DNA of 64,000 nucleotides from Candidatus Hydrogenedentota bacterium (lineage in GTDB: Bacteria; Hydrogenedentota; Hydrogenedentia; Hydrogenedentales; JAEUWI01). Shown piece after piece: positions 8,595 to 17,698 of the stretch. The stretch spans positions 100,269-164,268 of the forward strand of contig JAEUWI010000009.1 of assembly GCA_016791475.1 (NCBI GenBank), read 5' to 3'. The notes under the pieces are model-generated. The model was given only the letters and a program-made list of their open reading frames with translations, did not search any database and had not been told where the DNA came from. Each line of letters begins with the position of its first letter. Position 1 is the first letter of the stretch. The translations under genes and the position numbers were made by a program.

Positions 8595-9584
8595 TCACCC
8601 CTCCGCCATCCACTTCGCGGCGTCTTTCGCCCAGTAGGTCAGGATCATCTTCGCGCCGGCCCGCTTGATCGACAGTAGCGATTCCATCGCCGCTTTGCGC
8701 TCGTCGATCCAGCCGTTTGCGCCGGCCGCCTTGATCATGGCGTACTCGCCCGAGACGTTATAGGCCGCCAGGGGCAGATCGAAGTTGTCCCCCGCCCACC
8801 GGATGACATCCAGATAGGGCAGGGCCGGCTTCACCATGATGATGTCCGCGCCTTCTTCGATATCGAGCTCGATCTCGCGCATGGCCTCGTTCAGGTTGGC
8901 CGGATCCATCTGGTAGGATCGCCGATCGCCAAAGCTCGGTGGGGACTCCGCCGCGTCGCGGAAGGGGCCGTAGAACGCCGAGGCGAACTTCGCGCTATAG
9001 GCCATCACGGGCACATCCGTAAAATCTTCGTCGTCCAGTGCAAGCCGTATCTCGCCAACCCGGCCGTCCATCATGTCCGACGGCGCCACGATGTCCGCGC
9101 CGGCACGGGCGTGAGCCAGCGCCTCCTTTACCAGCAGGTCAAGCGTCTCGTCGTTGTTCACATCCGGTTTGCCGTCGCGGTTCGGCTGGATCGCGCCGCA
9201 GTGGCCGTGGTCCGTGTACTCGCACATGCAAACGTCCGTAATGACGCACAATTCCGGACACGCTTTCTTCACCGCCTCTACCGCGCGGCACACAATGGCA
9301 TCGGTCGCATAGGCCTGGCTGCCCAGCGCATCCTTCACTTTGGGAATGCCAAAGAGGATGATCGCCGGTATGCCCAGATCCTGAATTTCCTTCGCCTCCT
9401 CCACCAGCGTGTCCACCGACAACTGGAACTGGCCCGGCATGGACACGATCGGATTGCGCACCCCCGAACCCGGCCGCACAAACAGGGGCAGGATCAGATC
9501 GGACACGCTCAACTCCGTCTCACGCACCATGCGGCGCATGGTCTCATTCCGGCGCAGCCTGCGCATGCGGGTCATGGGAAACAT
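8595..9584 (-). CDS. hemB: Porphobilinogen synthase (delta-aminolevulinic acid dehydratase)
   Basis: The product has 329 residues and condenses two 5-aminolevulinate molecules to porphobilinogen. The active-site Schiff-base lysines are visible: Lys199 in [13 protein letters not shown] and Lys252 in [10 protein letters not shown]. The zinc site [14 protein letters not shown] (118-130) has Cys119, Cys121 and Cys129, so this is the zinc-dependent class. It is the last hem gene of a minus-strand run, 66 bases after the hemC-hemD fusion. Its last 45 codons are duplicated 2 kb away on the far side of the toxin-antitoxin islet, so the present 3' end may have arrived with that islet. Confidence 0.97.
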   Translation of the reverse strand: MFPMTRMRRLRRNETMRRMVRETELSVSDLILPLFVRPGSGVRNPIVSMPGQFQLSVDTLVEEAKEIQDLGIPAIILFGIPKVKDALGSQAYATDAIVCRAVEAVKKACPELCVITDVCMCEYTDHGHCGAIQPNRDGKPDVNNDETLDLLVKEALAHARAGADIVAPSDMMDGRVGEIRLALDDEDFTDVPVMAYSAKFASAFYGPFRDAAESPPSFGDRRSYQMDPANLNEAMREIELDIEEGADIIMVKPALPYLDVIRWAGDNFDLPLAAYNVSGEYAMIKAAGANGWIDERKAAMESLLSIKRAGAKMILTYWAKDAAKWMAEG

Positions 9585-9650
9585 AGACTACCTCCTGGGA
9601 AGGGTAACGAACGATTGGAAAATCTACTACTGCATTGCGGGACGGCGCGA

Positions 9651-11372
9651 TCAGGCGGAGGTCACGGCTTGTTGCCCCGCAACATGCTGAACGATCCCAT
9701 AGACCAGTGCGGGTATTTCATGCTCCTCGGGCTCGATACTCACGGCCAGCCCCAGCGTCTTTGCGGTCGCTGTCGTGATGGGACCTATCGAAGCGAATTG
9801 GGCCTTCGCCTTCAGGGACTCAAGCCGCGCATCGCCCAGGATCGTCGCGAAGTTCCGCGCGGTGGAAGAGCTCGTAAAGACCACCAGTTCCGGCGCTGCC
9901 GCCAGCATGGCCGTCACGGTCTCTTCGGGAACCACGGGCATCACCGTGTCATACACCACACACTCCGTCACCTCGGCGCCCGCCGCGCGCAACGCCTCGG
10001 GCAGGTCCGGTCGCGCAAGATTGCCCCGGGGCATGAGGAAACGCTTTCCGGCCACGCCACCCTCCAGCCGCGTCAGCGCCTCCAGAATCGACTCGGCCAC
10101 GTACTGCTCGGGCGTCAGGCTCACAGGCACTCCATGAGCGCGCAGCGATGAAGCCGTCGCCGGACCGATCGCGCAGACCGCCGCAGAGCGAAAGGCCGCC
10201 AGGCTTCGTCCCGCCCGGGCCAGCGCCGAAGCGAAATGGTTTACGCCATTAACGCTCGTGAAGATGAGCCAGTCCACCGCGTCGTCGCCGGGAATCGCAC
10301 CGTCGGGCGCAACTTCTTGAATGGAAATCGTGGGGAATTCAATCACGCTCGCCCCCATCGCGGAGAGCTCGTCGGAAAGTATGCTGCCCTGACTCTCGGA
10401 TCGCGTCACCACCACCGTCCGCCCCGCCAGCGGCTGTTTTGGCTTCAGCGCGTCCAGAGCTACCTGGCGGATAAAGACCGAAGCGCCCCCCTCGATCAGC
10501 GCCTTCGCCACCGCCTGTCCCAAGGCTTCCGGCGCGTCGACCGGTCCGCTCAGCGCCGCGCGAACGACCTGGGTGCCGTCGGGACTGCAGGCGCAGGCCT
10601 GGAGGTGCAGCTCGCCCGAGCGCACCACCGCCAGCGCACCCAGTGGCACCTGGCAACCGCCGCCGACGCCGGAAAGCAGCGCGCGCTCGGCGGTGGCCGC
10701 CGCCGCTGTGTCTTCGTCGTGTATGCGCGAAAGCAATTCTTTCAGCGCCGTGTCGTTCGCGCGAATCTCGATGCCCAGCGCACCCTGACCCACCGCCGAA
10801 AGCATCACCTCGGGCGGGAGCAGTTCCGTAATGTGCGCCGACAGGCCGAGTCGGTTCAGGCCCGCCGCTGCGAGAATGATGGCGTCCAGGCCCTCGGTCT
10901 CCAGCTTCTTCAGCCGCGTGGGCACGTTGCCCCGCAAGTCCACCAGTTCGAGATCGGGCCGGACCGCCTTGAGTTGCACCTGCCTGCGCGTGCTCGATGT
11001 CCCCACCTTCGCGCCCTGGCGAAGGGCCATGAGCCCAAGTCCCGAAGCGCTGATCAGGGCGTCCGCCGGATTTTCCCGGCCGGGAATCGCGCCCACGGCC
11101 AGACCGCCCGGCAGCTCCGTGGGCAAATCCTTCAAGCTGTGCACCGCCAGATCGATGGATCCGTCCAGCAGGGCCACTTCCAGCTCTTTCGTGAAGAGCC
11201 CCTTTCCGCCCACCTGCGAAAGGGGCACATCCGTAATCCGGTCCCCCTTCGTGCTGATGATCAGCACCTCCACCGTCAGGCCCGGCGATACCGCCCGGAG
11301 GCGTTCCGCAATATAGTTTGACTGGGTCAGCGCCAGTTCGCTGCCCCGTGTTCCAATCACCAACCGGGTCAT
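9651..11372 (-). CDS. hemC-hemD: Hydroxymethylbilane synthase / uroporphyrinogen-III synthase fusion
   Basis: The 573-residue protein carries two consecutive tetrapyrrole enzymes. Residues 1 to about 310 are porphobilinogen deaminase: IGTRGSELALTQ, VGGKGLFTKELE, HSLKDLPT, GTSSTRRQ, and the dipyrromethane cofactor cysteine Cys240 in GVGGGCQVPLGA. From about 316 (LAGRTVVVTRSE) to the end is a HemD-type uroporphyrinogen-III synthase with IFTSVNGVNHF and VVFTSSSTARNF. The fusion would pass unstable hydroxymethylbilane directly to ring closure. The start overlaps the hemA stop by four bases (ATGA), showing translational coupling. HemC-HemD fusions are known in some lineages, so this is unusual but not unique. 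Confidence 0.95.
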   Translation of the reverse strand: MTRLVIGTRGSELALTQSNYIAERLRAVSPGLTVEVLIISTKGDRITDVPLSQVGGKGLFTKELEVALLDGSIDLAVHSLKDLPTELPGGLAVGAIPGRENPADALISASGLGLMALRQGAKVGTSSTRRQVQLKAVRPDLELVDLRGNVPTRLKKLETEGLDAIILAAAGLNRLGLSAHITELLPPEVMLSAVGQGALGIEIRANDTALKELLSRIHDEDTAAAATAERALLSGVGGGCQVPLGALAVVRSGELHLQACACSPDGTQVVRAALSGPVDAPEALGQAVAKALIEGGASVFIRQVALDALKPKQPLAGRTVVVTRSESQGSILSDELSAMGASVIEFPTISIQEVAPDGAIPGDDAVDWLIFTSVNGVNHFASALARAGRSLAAFRSAAVCAIGPATASSLRAHGVPVSLTPEQYVAESILEALTRLEGGVAGKRFLMPRGNLARPDLPEALRAAGAEVTECVVYDTVMPVVPEETVTAMLAAAPELVVFTSSSTARNFATILGDARLESLKAKAQFASIGPITTATAKTLGLAVSIEPEEHEIPALVYGIVQHVAGQQAVTSA

Positions 11373-12649
11373 CCGGCACTCTCCTCCAGACCAAAAAGTC
11401 GTTTCACCAGATGCAGGACCCGGCTGGGGTCCTCGCGCACCACCTCCTGCTTGATCTGGTTCATGGGTCGTTGCAGGATGTTGTTCACGATACGCTTGGA
11501 CAAATACTCCACTTCATCACGCTGGCGGTCCGTCAGGTCCGTCAGGATACTCAAGGTCTTTTCCAGCTCCCGCTCGCGAATCGCGTTCAACTCCTGCGTC
11601 ATCGACACGATCATCGGCTCCGCGTAGAGGCCGCGACGCCAGTCGATGAAGCGGTCCACCTGGATCTCCACCATCTCCAGGCACTTCACCAGCTCCGCCC
11701 GGCGCGACTCCAGATTCTGCGCGGCCACGGTTTCCAGATCGTCCATGTCATAACAGTAGACGTTGTCCAGTTGCGCAACCCGGGGATCCACGTCGCGCGG
11801 CACCGCAATATCGATGACGAACATGGGCGCCTTGTTGCGCTTGCGCAGCGCGCGGGTAAAATCATCCACCCCGAGAATGGGCACCTCCGAGGCCGTGGAC
11901 GTTATCACAATATCCGCCGCGTGAAGATAGTGCTCCAGCGAGGAAAGGGCCAGCGGCTCGCCCTGGTAAATCCGGGCCACCTCTTCGGCCTTCGAAAGCG
12001 TCCGGTTTGCCACCAGCACCTTGCCCACACCCTTCTCCACCAGGCACTTCAGCGTGAGTTCGCCCATCTCCCCCGAACCGATCACCAGCACCGTCTTCTC
12101 CGAAAGATTTCCGAAAATCGACGCCGCCAGATCCACCGCCACCGACGACACCGAAACCTTGCCCACGTTGATGTTTGTCTTCGTGCGCACTTCCTTCGCC
12201 ACCTTGAAGGCGCGCTGGAACAGCGCGTGCAGAATCTTGTCCGTCGCCCCCTCGCCCTGCGCCGCCAGGTAGGCATCATGCACCTGGCCAAGAATCTGGT
12301 CCTCGCCCACCACCATACTGTCCAGACTCGATGTCACGCGAAACAGATGGGCCACGGCGTCGCGGTTGTGATGCTCGTACAGGTGCCCCGTGAACGCATC
12401 CGGTTCCATCCGGTGCCACTCGGAAAGAAACTCTCGCACCAGATTGCGCAGGTGCTCCGGGCGGGCTGCGTTGTCGTGGGTGTACACCTCCACGCGGTTG
12501 CACGTGCTGAGAATGACCGCGCCCCCGTCATCCAACCGTTGCTTGAGCTGGCGCAGCGCCTCGCCCCGTTGATCCTCCCGGAAGGACAATCGCTCCCGTA
12601 GCTCCACGGGGCAGGTATGATGGCTGAGGCCGGTGAGCGCGATCGTCAT
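11369..12649 (-). CDS. hemA: Glutamyl-tRNA reductase
   Basis: The product has 426 residues and catalyses NADPH-dependent reduction of glutamyl-tRNA to glutamate-1-semialdehyde, the entry step of C5 tetrapyrrole synthesis. The catalytic motif STCNRVE has Cys50. VIGSGEMGEL starts the NADPH-binding domain, and there is a C-terminal dimerisation helix with KRIVNNILQRPMNQIK. I set the start at 12649 (MTIALTGLSHHT), because it overlaps the upstream gene by ATGA and matches the family N-terminus; the longer in-frame extension is a shadow of that gene. hemL is not in the window. Confidence 0.96.
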   Translation of the reverse strand: MTIALTGLSHHTCPVELRERLSFREDQRGEALRQLKQRLDDGGAVILSTCNRVEVYTHDNAARPEHLRNLVREFLSEWHRMEPDAFTGHLYEHHNRDAVAHLFRVTSSLDSMVVGEDQILGQVHDAYLAAQGEGATDKILHALFQRAFKVAKEVRTKTNINVGKVSVSSVAVDLAASIFGNLSEKTVLVIGSGEMGELTLKCLVEKGVGKVLVANRTLSKAEEVARIYQGEPLALSSLEHYLHAADIVITSTASEVPILGVDDFTRALRKRNKAPMFVIDIAVPRDVDPRVAQLDNVYCYDMDDLETVAAQNLESRRAELVKCLEMVEIQVDRFIDWRRGLYAEPMIVSMTQELNAIRERELEKTLSILTDLTDRQRDEVEYLSKRIVNNILQRPMNQIKQEVVREDPSRVLHLVKRLFGLEESAG

Positions 12650-13503
12650 CCGGCAACTCCATAAAAGTTGTAGTTCAGCACGTCCAGCAGCGCCAGCACC
12701 AGATAAATCCCGATCAACGTGCCCGTCCCGTAGCACACCAGATGGGCCAGCTTCGGCCCGCGCAGGCGGCCCGCGGCCCGCGCATGGAACGTGAAGGCGT
12801 AGAAGGCGAGCATCGCCACCGCCATGAAGATCTTCGGTGACAGCCACCAGGTCGGACTGAGGTTCTGCCCTTCATACCAGACCCAGAAACCGCCCACCAC
12901 CAGCGTGATGGCAAAAGCCGGGTAGCCGATTTTAATCAGCCGGAACAAATCCCGATCCAGTGACTCCAGCGACGGCAACTTCTGGAATAGGCCCGTCGTC
13001 ATCCGGTGTTTGAGCCGCTGCGCCTGAAACGCATAGGCCACGCTGTTAATACCCGCCACGAAAAACAAGGCGAAGGCCAGAAACACCAGACCCACGTGGG
13101 CCGTCAGCAACGCGCCGCTCAGGGGCCGGGGCGCCGTGCTCAGGGCCGGAATCGCCGTGTACATGCTCAACGCCCCCACCAGCGCCAGCGGCGGAAGATA
13201 AAAGCAGAGCAGAGCGCGGTGGGACGTGTCCAGGCCCAACTGGAGAAAGATCGTCAACAGCGAAAAGAAGGCCAGCAGGCACAGCGAGTCCGCCGCGGTT
13301 GTAAAGGGGACGAGATGCCACTGGATCGTGCGGAACACGATCATGGCCAGGAGCGCAAACATCGCCACCAGCGCGCTGCGATAGGCCCCTGCCAGCCACT
13401 GGGCATTGCCTTGATCCACCCGAAGGTACGCCAGCGCGGCGCCGGCACTGCCGATCAGGAGGATATTCCCGAGAAAATGCGAGATATAGACCAGAATAGA
13501 CAT
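12646..13503 (-). CDS. CcsA/HemX-family cytochrome c assembly membrane protein
   Basis: The product has 285 residues with about eight hydrophobic segments. The CcsA-type region includes GALLTAHVGLVFLAFALFF and the WWLSPKIFMAVAMLAFYAF stretch. The start at 13503 has AGGA 5-8 bases upstream. It is the first gene of a chain in which each stop overlaps the next start (ATGA into hemA, ATGA into hemCD), the same arrangement as HemX-HemA in other bacteria. HemX-type proteins modulate HemA level, while CcsA proteins handle haem for cytochrome c maturation. No CcsB/ResB or thioredoxin partner is nearby, so the HemX role is more likely. Confidence 0.82.
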   Translation of the reverse strand: MSILVYISHFLGNILLIGSAGAALAYLRVDQGNAQWLAGAYRSALVAMFALLAMIVFRTIQWHLVPFTTAADSLCLLAFFSLLTIFLQLGLDTSHRALLCFYLPPLALVGALSMYTAIPALSTAPRPLSGALLTAHVGLVFLAFALFFVAGINSVAYAFQAQRLKHRMTTGLFQKLPSLESLDRDLFRLIKIGYPAFAITLVVGGFWVWYEGQNLSPTWWLSPKIFMAVAMLAFYAFTFHARAAGRLRGPKLAHLVCYGTGTLIGIYLVLALLDVLNYNFYGVAG

Positions 13504-13619
13504 GGTGTTCCTATGCGACGGAGCCTGAACCCTCCGGGATTGATGCCGGAGATGGCCCTGATGGCTTCTATGCAAAGACCGTTCGGATCGACAAACCCGA
13601 TTTACCCCATATCATAGCA

Positions 13620-13700
13620 GTTGGCGGTGGACAGTTGACAGTGAGGAATAGTTGACAGCGGTACCCCGAAGACCCGAAGACCCATAAGACCCCGATCCCC
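13620..13700. repeat. Intergenic heptamer and 9-mer repeat remnants
   Basis: GTGGACAGTTGACAG and AGTTGACAG units are followed by GAAGACCC, GAAGACCC and ATAAGACCCC. The patch combines the heptamer family seen at 46.2-46.5 kb with the 9-mer family seen at 3.3 kb, in the gap between the convergent-side ends of two minus-strand genes. Confidence 0.6.
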
Positions 13701-13717
13701 CCCGAGGGGTCCGCCAA

Positions 13718-16700
13718 CTAATTGAAGTTCGTTCTCGGGGCCCTGGTGCGGGTTCCCGGCTCCTGTACTACCTTCTTCTTCGCGTTGCGGGGTTTTTCCT
13801 CCGCTTCGGGGGCCGGTGGAGCCGGGTCGGTGGCGTCTTCCACCGAGGGTTCTTTCTTCTTTCGTTTCTTTTCCTTCTTCTTTCCGTCGCCGCCATCGGA
13901 CCGATGGGGATCCGGCCCTGAAAAGAGGCTGGAAACCGGCTGTGACACACCGGGTTGATCCATGAATTCCAGATCGAAAAGCGGCTTTGCCGCCGGCTGA
14001 GGCCCTGCCGCGCCGGGCTCACCCGGGACCGGCCCTTCCCCTTCTATCGCAGCCTCGGGGGGAGTCTCCGCCGATGCAACCACCCCATCCGGCGTGCCTT
14101 CGTTTTCCATCTCCGGCGAGGGCAGCGGCGCGCGCAGGAAGTCATCGGCCGGCGCCGGGGCCACGTCCGGGGCGGGGAGTTCGGGTGCTTCCGGTTTTTT
14201 CAAGACTTCCTCGGGACCCAGCACCGCGATGATCGCCGAGCCGGTTCCCTGGCCCACGAAGGCCCCCAATGCACCGTCGAAACGCTGTTCCGGCAGGGGG
14301 CGCCAACCCGCCTCGAGGGTGTGTACGAAGATCTGCAGGCGGTTCAACGATTCCGCCGCGCAAATCTCGTCGGGCACGCGAAGTTCCAGTGCCCACGTGT
14401 GGGCGGGGGCCCCCGCCACGAACACCGGTCGAAACGCCGGTGTGAAGCCCGCCAGGCCCACGGGCAGCGGGCCGGGTGGCGTCTGAATAGCCTCCAGTTT
14501 CACCTGTTGCGGTTGTGCCGAGAGTATGGTGCAGTGGCCTTCGAGGCCCGGAGTGCCCAGCAGGATCCTCGTGCCGAAACCGCTTGATGCCCCTCCAATG
14601 ACGGTCCCATACTGGAAATTGGTGGGCTTCATCCGCCGCGCCAGAAAGAGGTCCAACTGGTCACCGAAGTGGGGGGAATCGGTCAGCTCCGAAGCGCCGA
14701 AGGGAACGATGCTCGCCGCCTGGGTCTTCTCGCCAAACTGCACGACCATGGCGAAGCCCGTGCCGAAACTCGCCCGCCACTGCCGGTTCGTAAACGACTG
14801 GCTGTCCATGTGGAAGATCGAATCGCCCGTGTCCGTCCCCGGCGCGGCTTCATTCCGGACGCCCCGCTGGATCCGGTGGAGATTGCCCCAGGGTATGGAG
14901 AGCGCACCGAAATCGTTGCGCATGATCCGGGCCGCTTCCACCGCCGCATCCAGGGCCTGCACCTGCGCCTGGGGGGTATTGGCCAGCAGGCCCTGATAAA
15001 GCTCCTGCTCGCTCCCGAACTGGGCGCTGTGGCGCTTCTTCATGAGGGCCCACCAGATGCTGTAGTAGGCCATCGCCGTGCTCTCCCGGTCCGAGCTCAG
15101 GTTCCAGCCCTCCAGCAGGCGCAACGCGGTCAACAGATCCGGATGGGCCGTACGGACCAATTCGGGGCGCTTCCTGGCCATCGCCAGCAGCAGGGGGACC
15201 ATATCCGCCGCCGCGGGAACATGGGTGTCGAAGAGCATGGCCTGCATGTCGAAAAACGAGTATTTTCGGGCCGAAAGAATTTGATTAACCCGAAAACCCC
15301 GGTAATTTGGCCCTTCCCCCACCAGCCACCGCGGCCAGTCGGCCGCGTTGAGTCCGCTTTTCGTCGTGGCCAGCCAGGGCGGCGTGCCGCAGGCCTGCAC
15401 ATACCCGCTTGCCGGGCGCTCAATCTGCGGTAGCAGCCCCGGTGCAATAACCTCGCGCCAGGCGAAAACATCCCGCCCCGAATCCACCGGCATGGACCAG
15501 TTCATCGGCTGGCGATCCGACGGCGAGGCCGCCGCATCCCGGTTCCCCAACCGCGCGTTGTAGCGGTAGTAGAGTTCGCCCGACTTGTCCGCGCAGACCA
15601 CCTGAAAACCCGGCAACTGATGCATCGCCAAGGCGTCTTTCATCTCGGCCACACCCGTGGACTGTCCCATCATCAGCATCTGACGCAGACCGCCAAACTG
15701 GAGGAAAGCCCCGTTGCGCCAGGAATACAGCGCGCCGTCGCCCCCCTCAAAGATGGGGCCCCGCGTCCCGATCATGGAGGGCACCGCACGCTCCACCAGC
15801 CCCGCGCTCGTGCGAACGAAATAGGGCTTGGCCGTGGACATGAATCGCAGCAGCGGCGCCGCGTCGTCAATCACCGGGGCCGCGAACGGCGCATCACTCC
15901 CGGGCGTCTGCGGCCCGCCGATCTGCTCCCGGAAAAAATCCGCCGTGTCCGCCAGGTTCGGCGTCAAGGCCCACCCTGCGTTCTCATTGTGTCCCATCAT
16001 GAGCACCGGCACGCCGAAGAGCGTCGCCCCCGCCAGATTCATCTCGCCCGCCATGAGATGGGCCTCGTACCAGCGGTAGGGGCTGTCATAATATTCCTGC
16101 GGGTTCATGACCAGCAGGGTGCTCCCCTCCAGGGTGTTCCCCGGCGCCAGCGCCCACGCATTCGCACGTTCCAGCGGCGCTTTCGGGTGGTAGACCCCGG
16201 GCAGGTCAAAGGGCGTCTGCGCCACCATCAGGTAGTGCCACCACGCGAGCACATCCTTGGGCTGCACGCCCTCGGCCCAGGCCGGCACCCGATCCTGATG
16301 CTCCAGAATCCACGCGTTGACACCCAGCGCGAAACCCTCGCAAAGATCCAGCGTCACCGGGTCGGCCTGACCCAGGGCGATGGCGGACTGCTCCGCGTTG
16401 CCAATCTTGATCGCAAACGCGTCGCTCTCCGCAAAGGCCTCGCCGCCCACTTCCGCCGCACGGCCCAGCGCGATCCGATAGGCCATCAGCATGGGCTCCA
16501 GATGATCCTCCGCCTGCGCGTAGCCGAAGGCCGACGCCATCGCGCGAATCGAACCCGCCTCAATGTGGGGCGTGCCGAATTCATCGCGGTAAAGCGTGGC
16601 TTCGTTCCAGAAGGACGCACCTCCCGCCTCCGGCTGGGCCGGTGCCGGCGGCGCGGCACACAACAGGCCCACCACAACCGTCAGCCGGCCAGCCCAGTAC

Positions 16701-16723
16701 CAACCTGTGCCTCTCTTCTTCAT
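13718..16723 (-). CDS. Penicillin-acylase-family secreted protein lacking the nucleophile Ser
   Basis: The product has 1001 residues from ATG at 16723 (AGGA 6-9 bases upstream), with a signal peptide (about 1-29, ending APAQ). The order of motifs is that of Ntn-hydrolase acylases: LYRDEFGTPHI (44-54), FGYAQAEDHLEPM, then ANAWALAPGNTLEG (187-200), LLVMNPQEYYDSPYRWYEAHL and MMGHNENAGWALTP. The family nucleophile is the Ser of S-N-x-W, exposed by autocleavage; here Ala187 precedes Asn188-x-Trp190, with codon GCG in the DNA. Autoprocessing and acylase activity are therefore doubtful. The last 150 or so residues are Pro-, Glu- and Lys-rich and end in a basic tail. It may be a binding protein derived from an acylase. 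Confidence 0.8.
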   Translation of the reverse strand: MKKRGTGWYWAGRLTVVVGLLCAAPPAPAQPEAGGASFWNEATLYRDEFGTPHIEAGSIRAMASAFGYAQAEDHLEPMLMAYRIALGRAAEVGGEAFAESDAFAIKIGNAEQSAIALGQADPVTLDLCEGFALGVNAWILEHQDRVPAWAEGVQPKDVLAWWHYLMVAQTPFDLPGVYHPKAPLERANAWALAPGNTLEGSTLLVMNPQEYYDSPYRWYEAHLMAGEMNLAGATLFGVPVLMMGHNENAGWALTPNLADTADFFREQIGGPQTPGSDAPFAAPVIDDAAPLLRFMSTAKPYFVRTSAGLVERAVPSMIGTRGPIFEGGDGALYSWRNGAFLQFGGLRQMLMMGQSTGVAEMKDALAMHQLPGFQVVCADKSGELYYRYNARLGNRDAAASPSDRQPMNWSMPVDSGRDVFAWREVIAPGLLPQIERPASGYVQACGTPPWLATTKSGLNAADWPRWLVGEGPNYRGFRVNQILSARKYSFFDMQAMLFDTHVPAAADMVPLLLAMARKRPELVRTAHPDLLTALRLLEGWNLSSDRESTAMAYYSIWWALMKKRHSAQFGSEQELYQGLLANTPQAQVQALDAAVEAARIMRNDFGALSIPWGNLHRIQRGVRNEAAPGTDTGDSIFHMDSQSFTNRQWRASFGTGFAMVVQFGEKTQAASIVPFGASELTDSPHFGDQLDLFLARRMKPTNFQYGTVIGGASSGFGTRILLGTPGLEGHCTILSAQPQQVKLEAIQTPPGPLPVGLAGFTPAFRPVFVAGAPAHTWALELRVPDEICAAESLNRLQIFVHTLEAGWRPLPEQRFDGALGAFVGQGTGSAIIAVLGPEEVLKKPEAPELPAPDVAPAPADDFLRAPLPSPEMENEGTPDGVVASAETPPEAAIEGEGPVPGEPGAAGPQPAAKPLFDLEFMDQPGVSQPVSSLFSGPDPHRSDGGDGKKKEKKRKKKEPSVEDATDPAPPAPEAEEKPRNAKKKVVQEPGTRTRAPRTNFN

Positions 16724-16846
16724 AGGAGTCCTTGTTGTTCTAATTATAACGACGCTGAAGCTGCAGGGACGGCGAGAGCCGCGCGATGCGTGGACCTTGT
16801 CGTGTTGATGGGACAACCGCTGTCCCCGCCACTTCCCGAGCCCCGG

Positions 16847-17698
16847 CTACTCCGCCTTGCGCTGCGCGTCCATGAACGCCGCCAACTGGCCCAGCGGCTC
16901 CGGCGCAATGCCCGCGCGGCGGGCCGACAGGCTTTCGCCGCCGTCTATCGTTACGATGGAACCCGTCATCCAGGAACCCGCGTCCGACGCCATGAACACC
17001 ACCATATTCCCGATCTCTTCCGGCTCGCCGACGCGCCCCAGCGGCACCGTGTCCAGGTGATCGTCAAAGCTCCCGCCGAGGGCAAAGGCCTTCTTCACTC
17101 CCTCGGTAATAATCGGACCGGGCGCAATCGCATTGACCCGGATCCCGAATCGGCCCCACTCCTGCGCCAGGGTCTTCGTCATCGCGTCGATCCCCGCCTT
17201 CGCCGAGCAGGCCGGCACCATGCCCACCCAACCGGTGTGGTGCAACGTCATGCTCGTGCTCACGATCGTTCCGCCCTGGGCCTGCAGGTAGGGAAAGGCC
17301 GCCCGCGAACAGAAAAAAGTCCCATACAGATCGATCTCCACCACCGCCTTCCACTGGCTGTCCCGAAGCTTCTCCGCCGGATAGTAGAAATTCCCGGCCG
17401 CGTTGTTCACCAGTATGTCGAGACGGCCCATAATTTCAACGGCCTTGGCCATCACTTCGTTGACACGCGCCGAATCGCGCACATCCAGCGCCAGACCCAC
17501 CGCGCGAACGCCGAATTCCGATACCAGCGCAGCCGCCACCGCCTCGCACTGTTCCAGCCGACGGCTGGCGACGACCACATCCGCCCCGGCCTGCGCCAGA
17601 CGGCGACTGATGCCTAGACCGATGCCGGAGGCGCCGCCCGTCACGAAAGCGACCTTGCCCGAGAGAATGCCATCTCTAAAGATATAGGGGACGTCCAT
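16847..17698 (-). CDS. SDR oxidoreductase, 2,4-dienoyl-CoA reductase-like
   Basis: The product has 283 residues with a Rossmann fold: TGGASGIG (20-27) binds NADP(H), and NNAAGNFYYPAEKL resembles the NCAAGNF segment of peroxisomal dienoyl-CoA reductases. The classical YxxxK is replaced by CSAKAGID, so the catalytic Tyr is missing while Lys is kept. DECR-type enzymes also depart from the classical Tyr, which supports this assignment over a generic dehydrogenase. RVNAIAPGPI and the C-terminal VTIDGG match the family. The likely reaction is NADPH-dependent reduction of 2,4-dienoyl-CoA esters in beta-oxidation, which fits the acyl-CoA dehydrogenase 6 kb away. Confidence 0.82.
   Translation of the reverse strand: MDVPYIFRDGILSGKVAFVTGGASGIGLGISRRLAQAGADVVVASRRLEQCEAVAAALVSEFGVRAVGLALDVRDSARVNEVMAKAVEIMGRLDILVNNAAGNFYYPAEKLRDSQWKAVVEIDLYGTFFCSRAAFPYLQAQGGTIVSTSMTLHHTGWVGMVPACSAKAGIDAMTKTLAQEWGRFGIRVNAIAPGPIITEGVKKAFALGGSFDDHLDTVPLGRVGEPEEIGNMVVFMASDAGSWMTGSIVTIDGGESLSARRAGIAPEPLGQLAAFMDAQRKAE

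Noticed and set aside
12650..12847. N-terminal extension of hemA
   Set aside because: It is a shadow of the upstream ccsA/hemX-like gene. The internal ATG overlaps that gene's stop and gives the standard HemA N-terminus.
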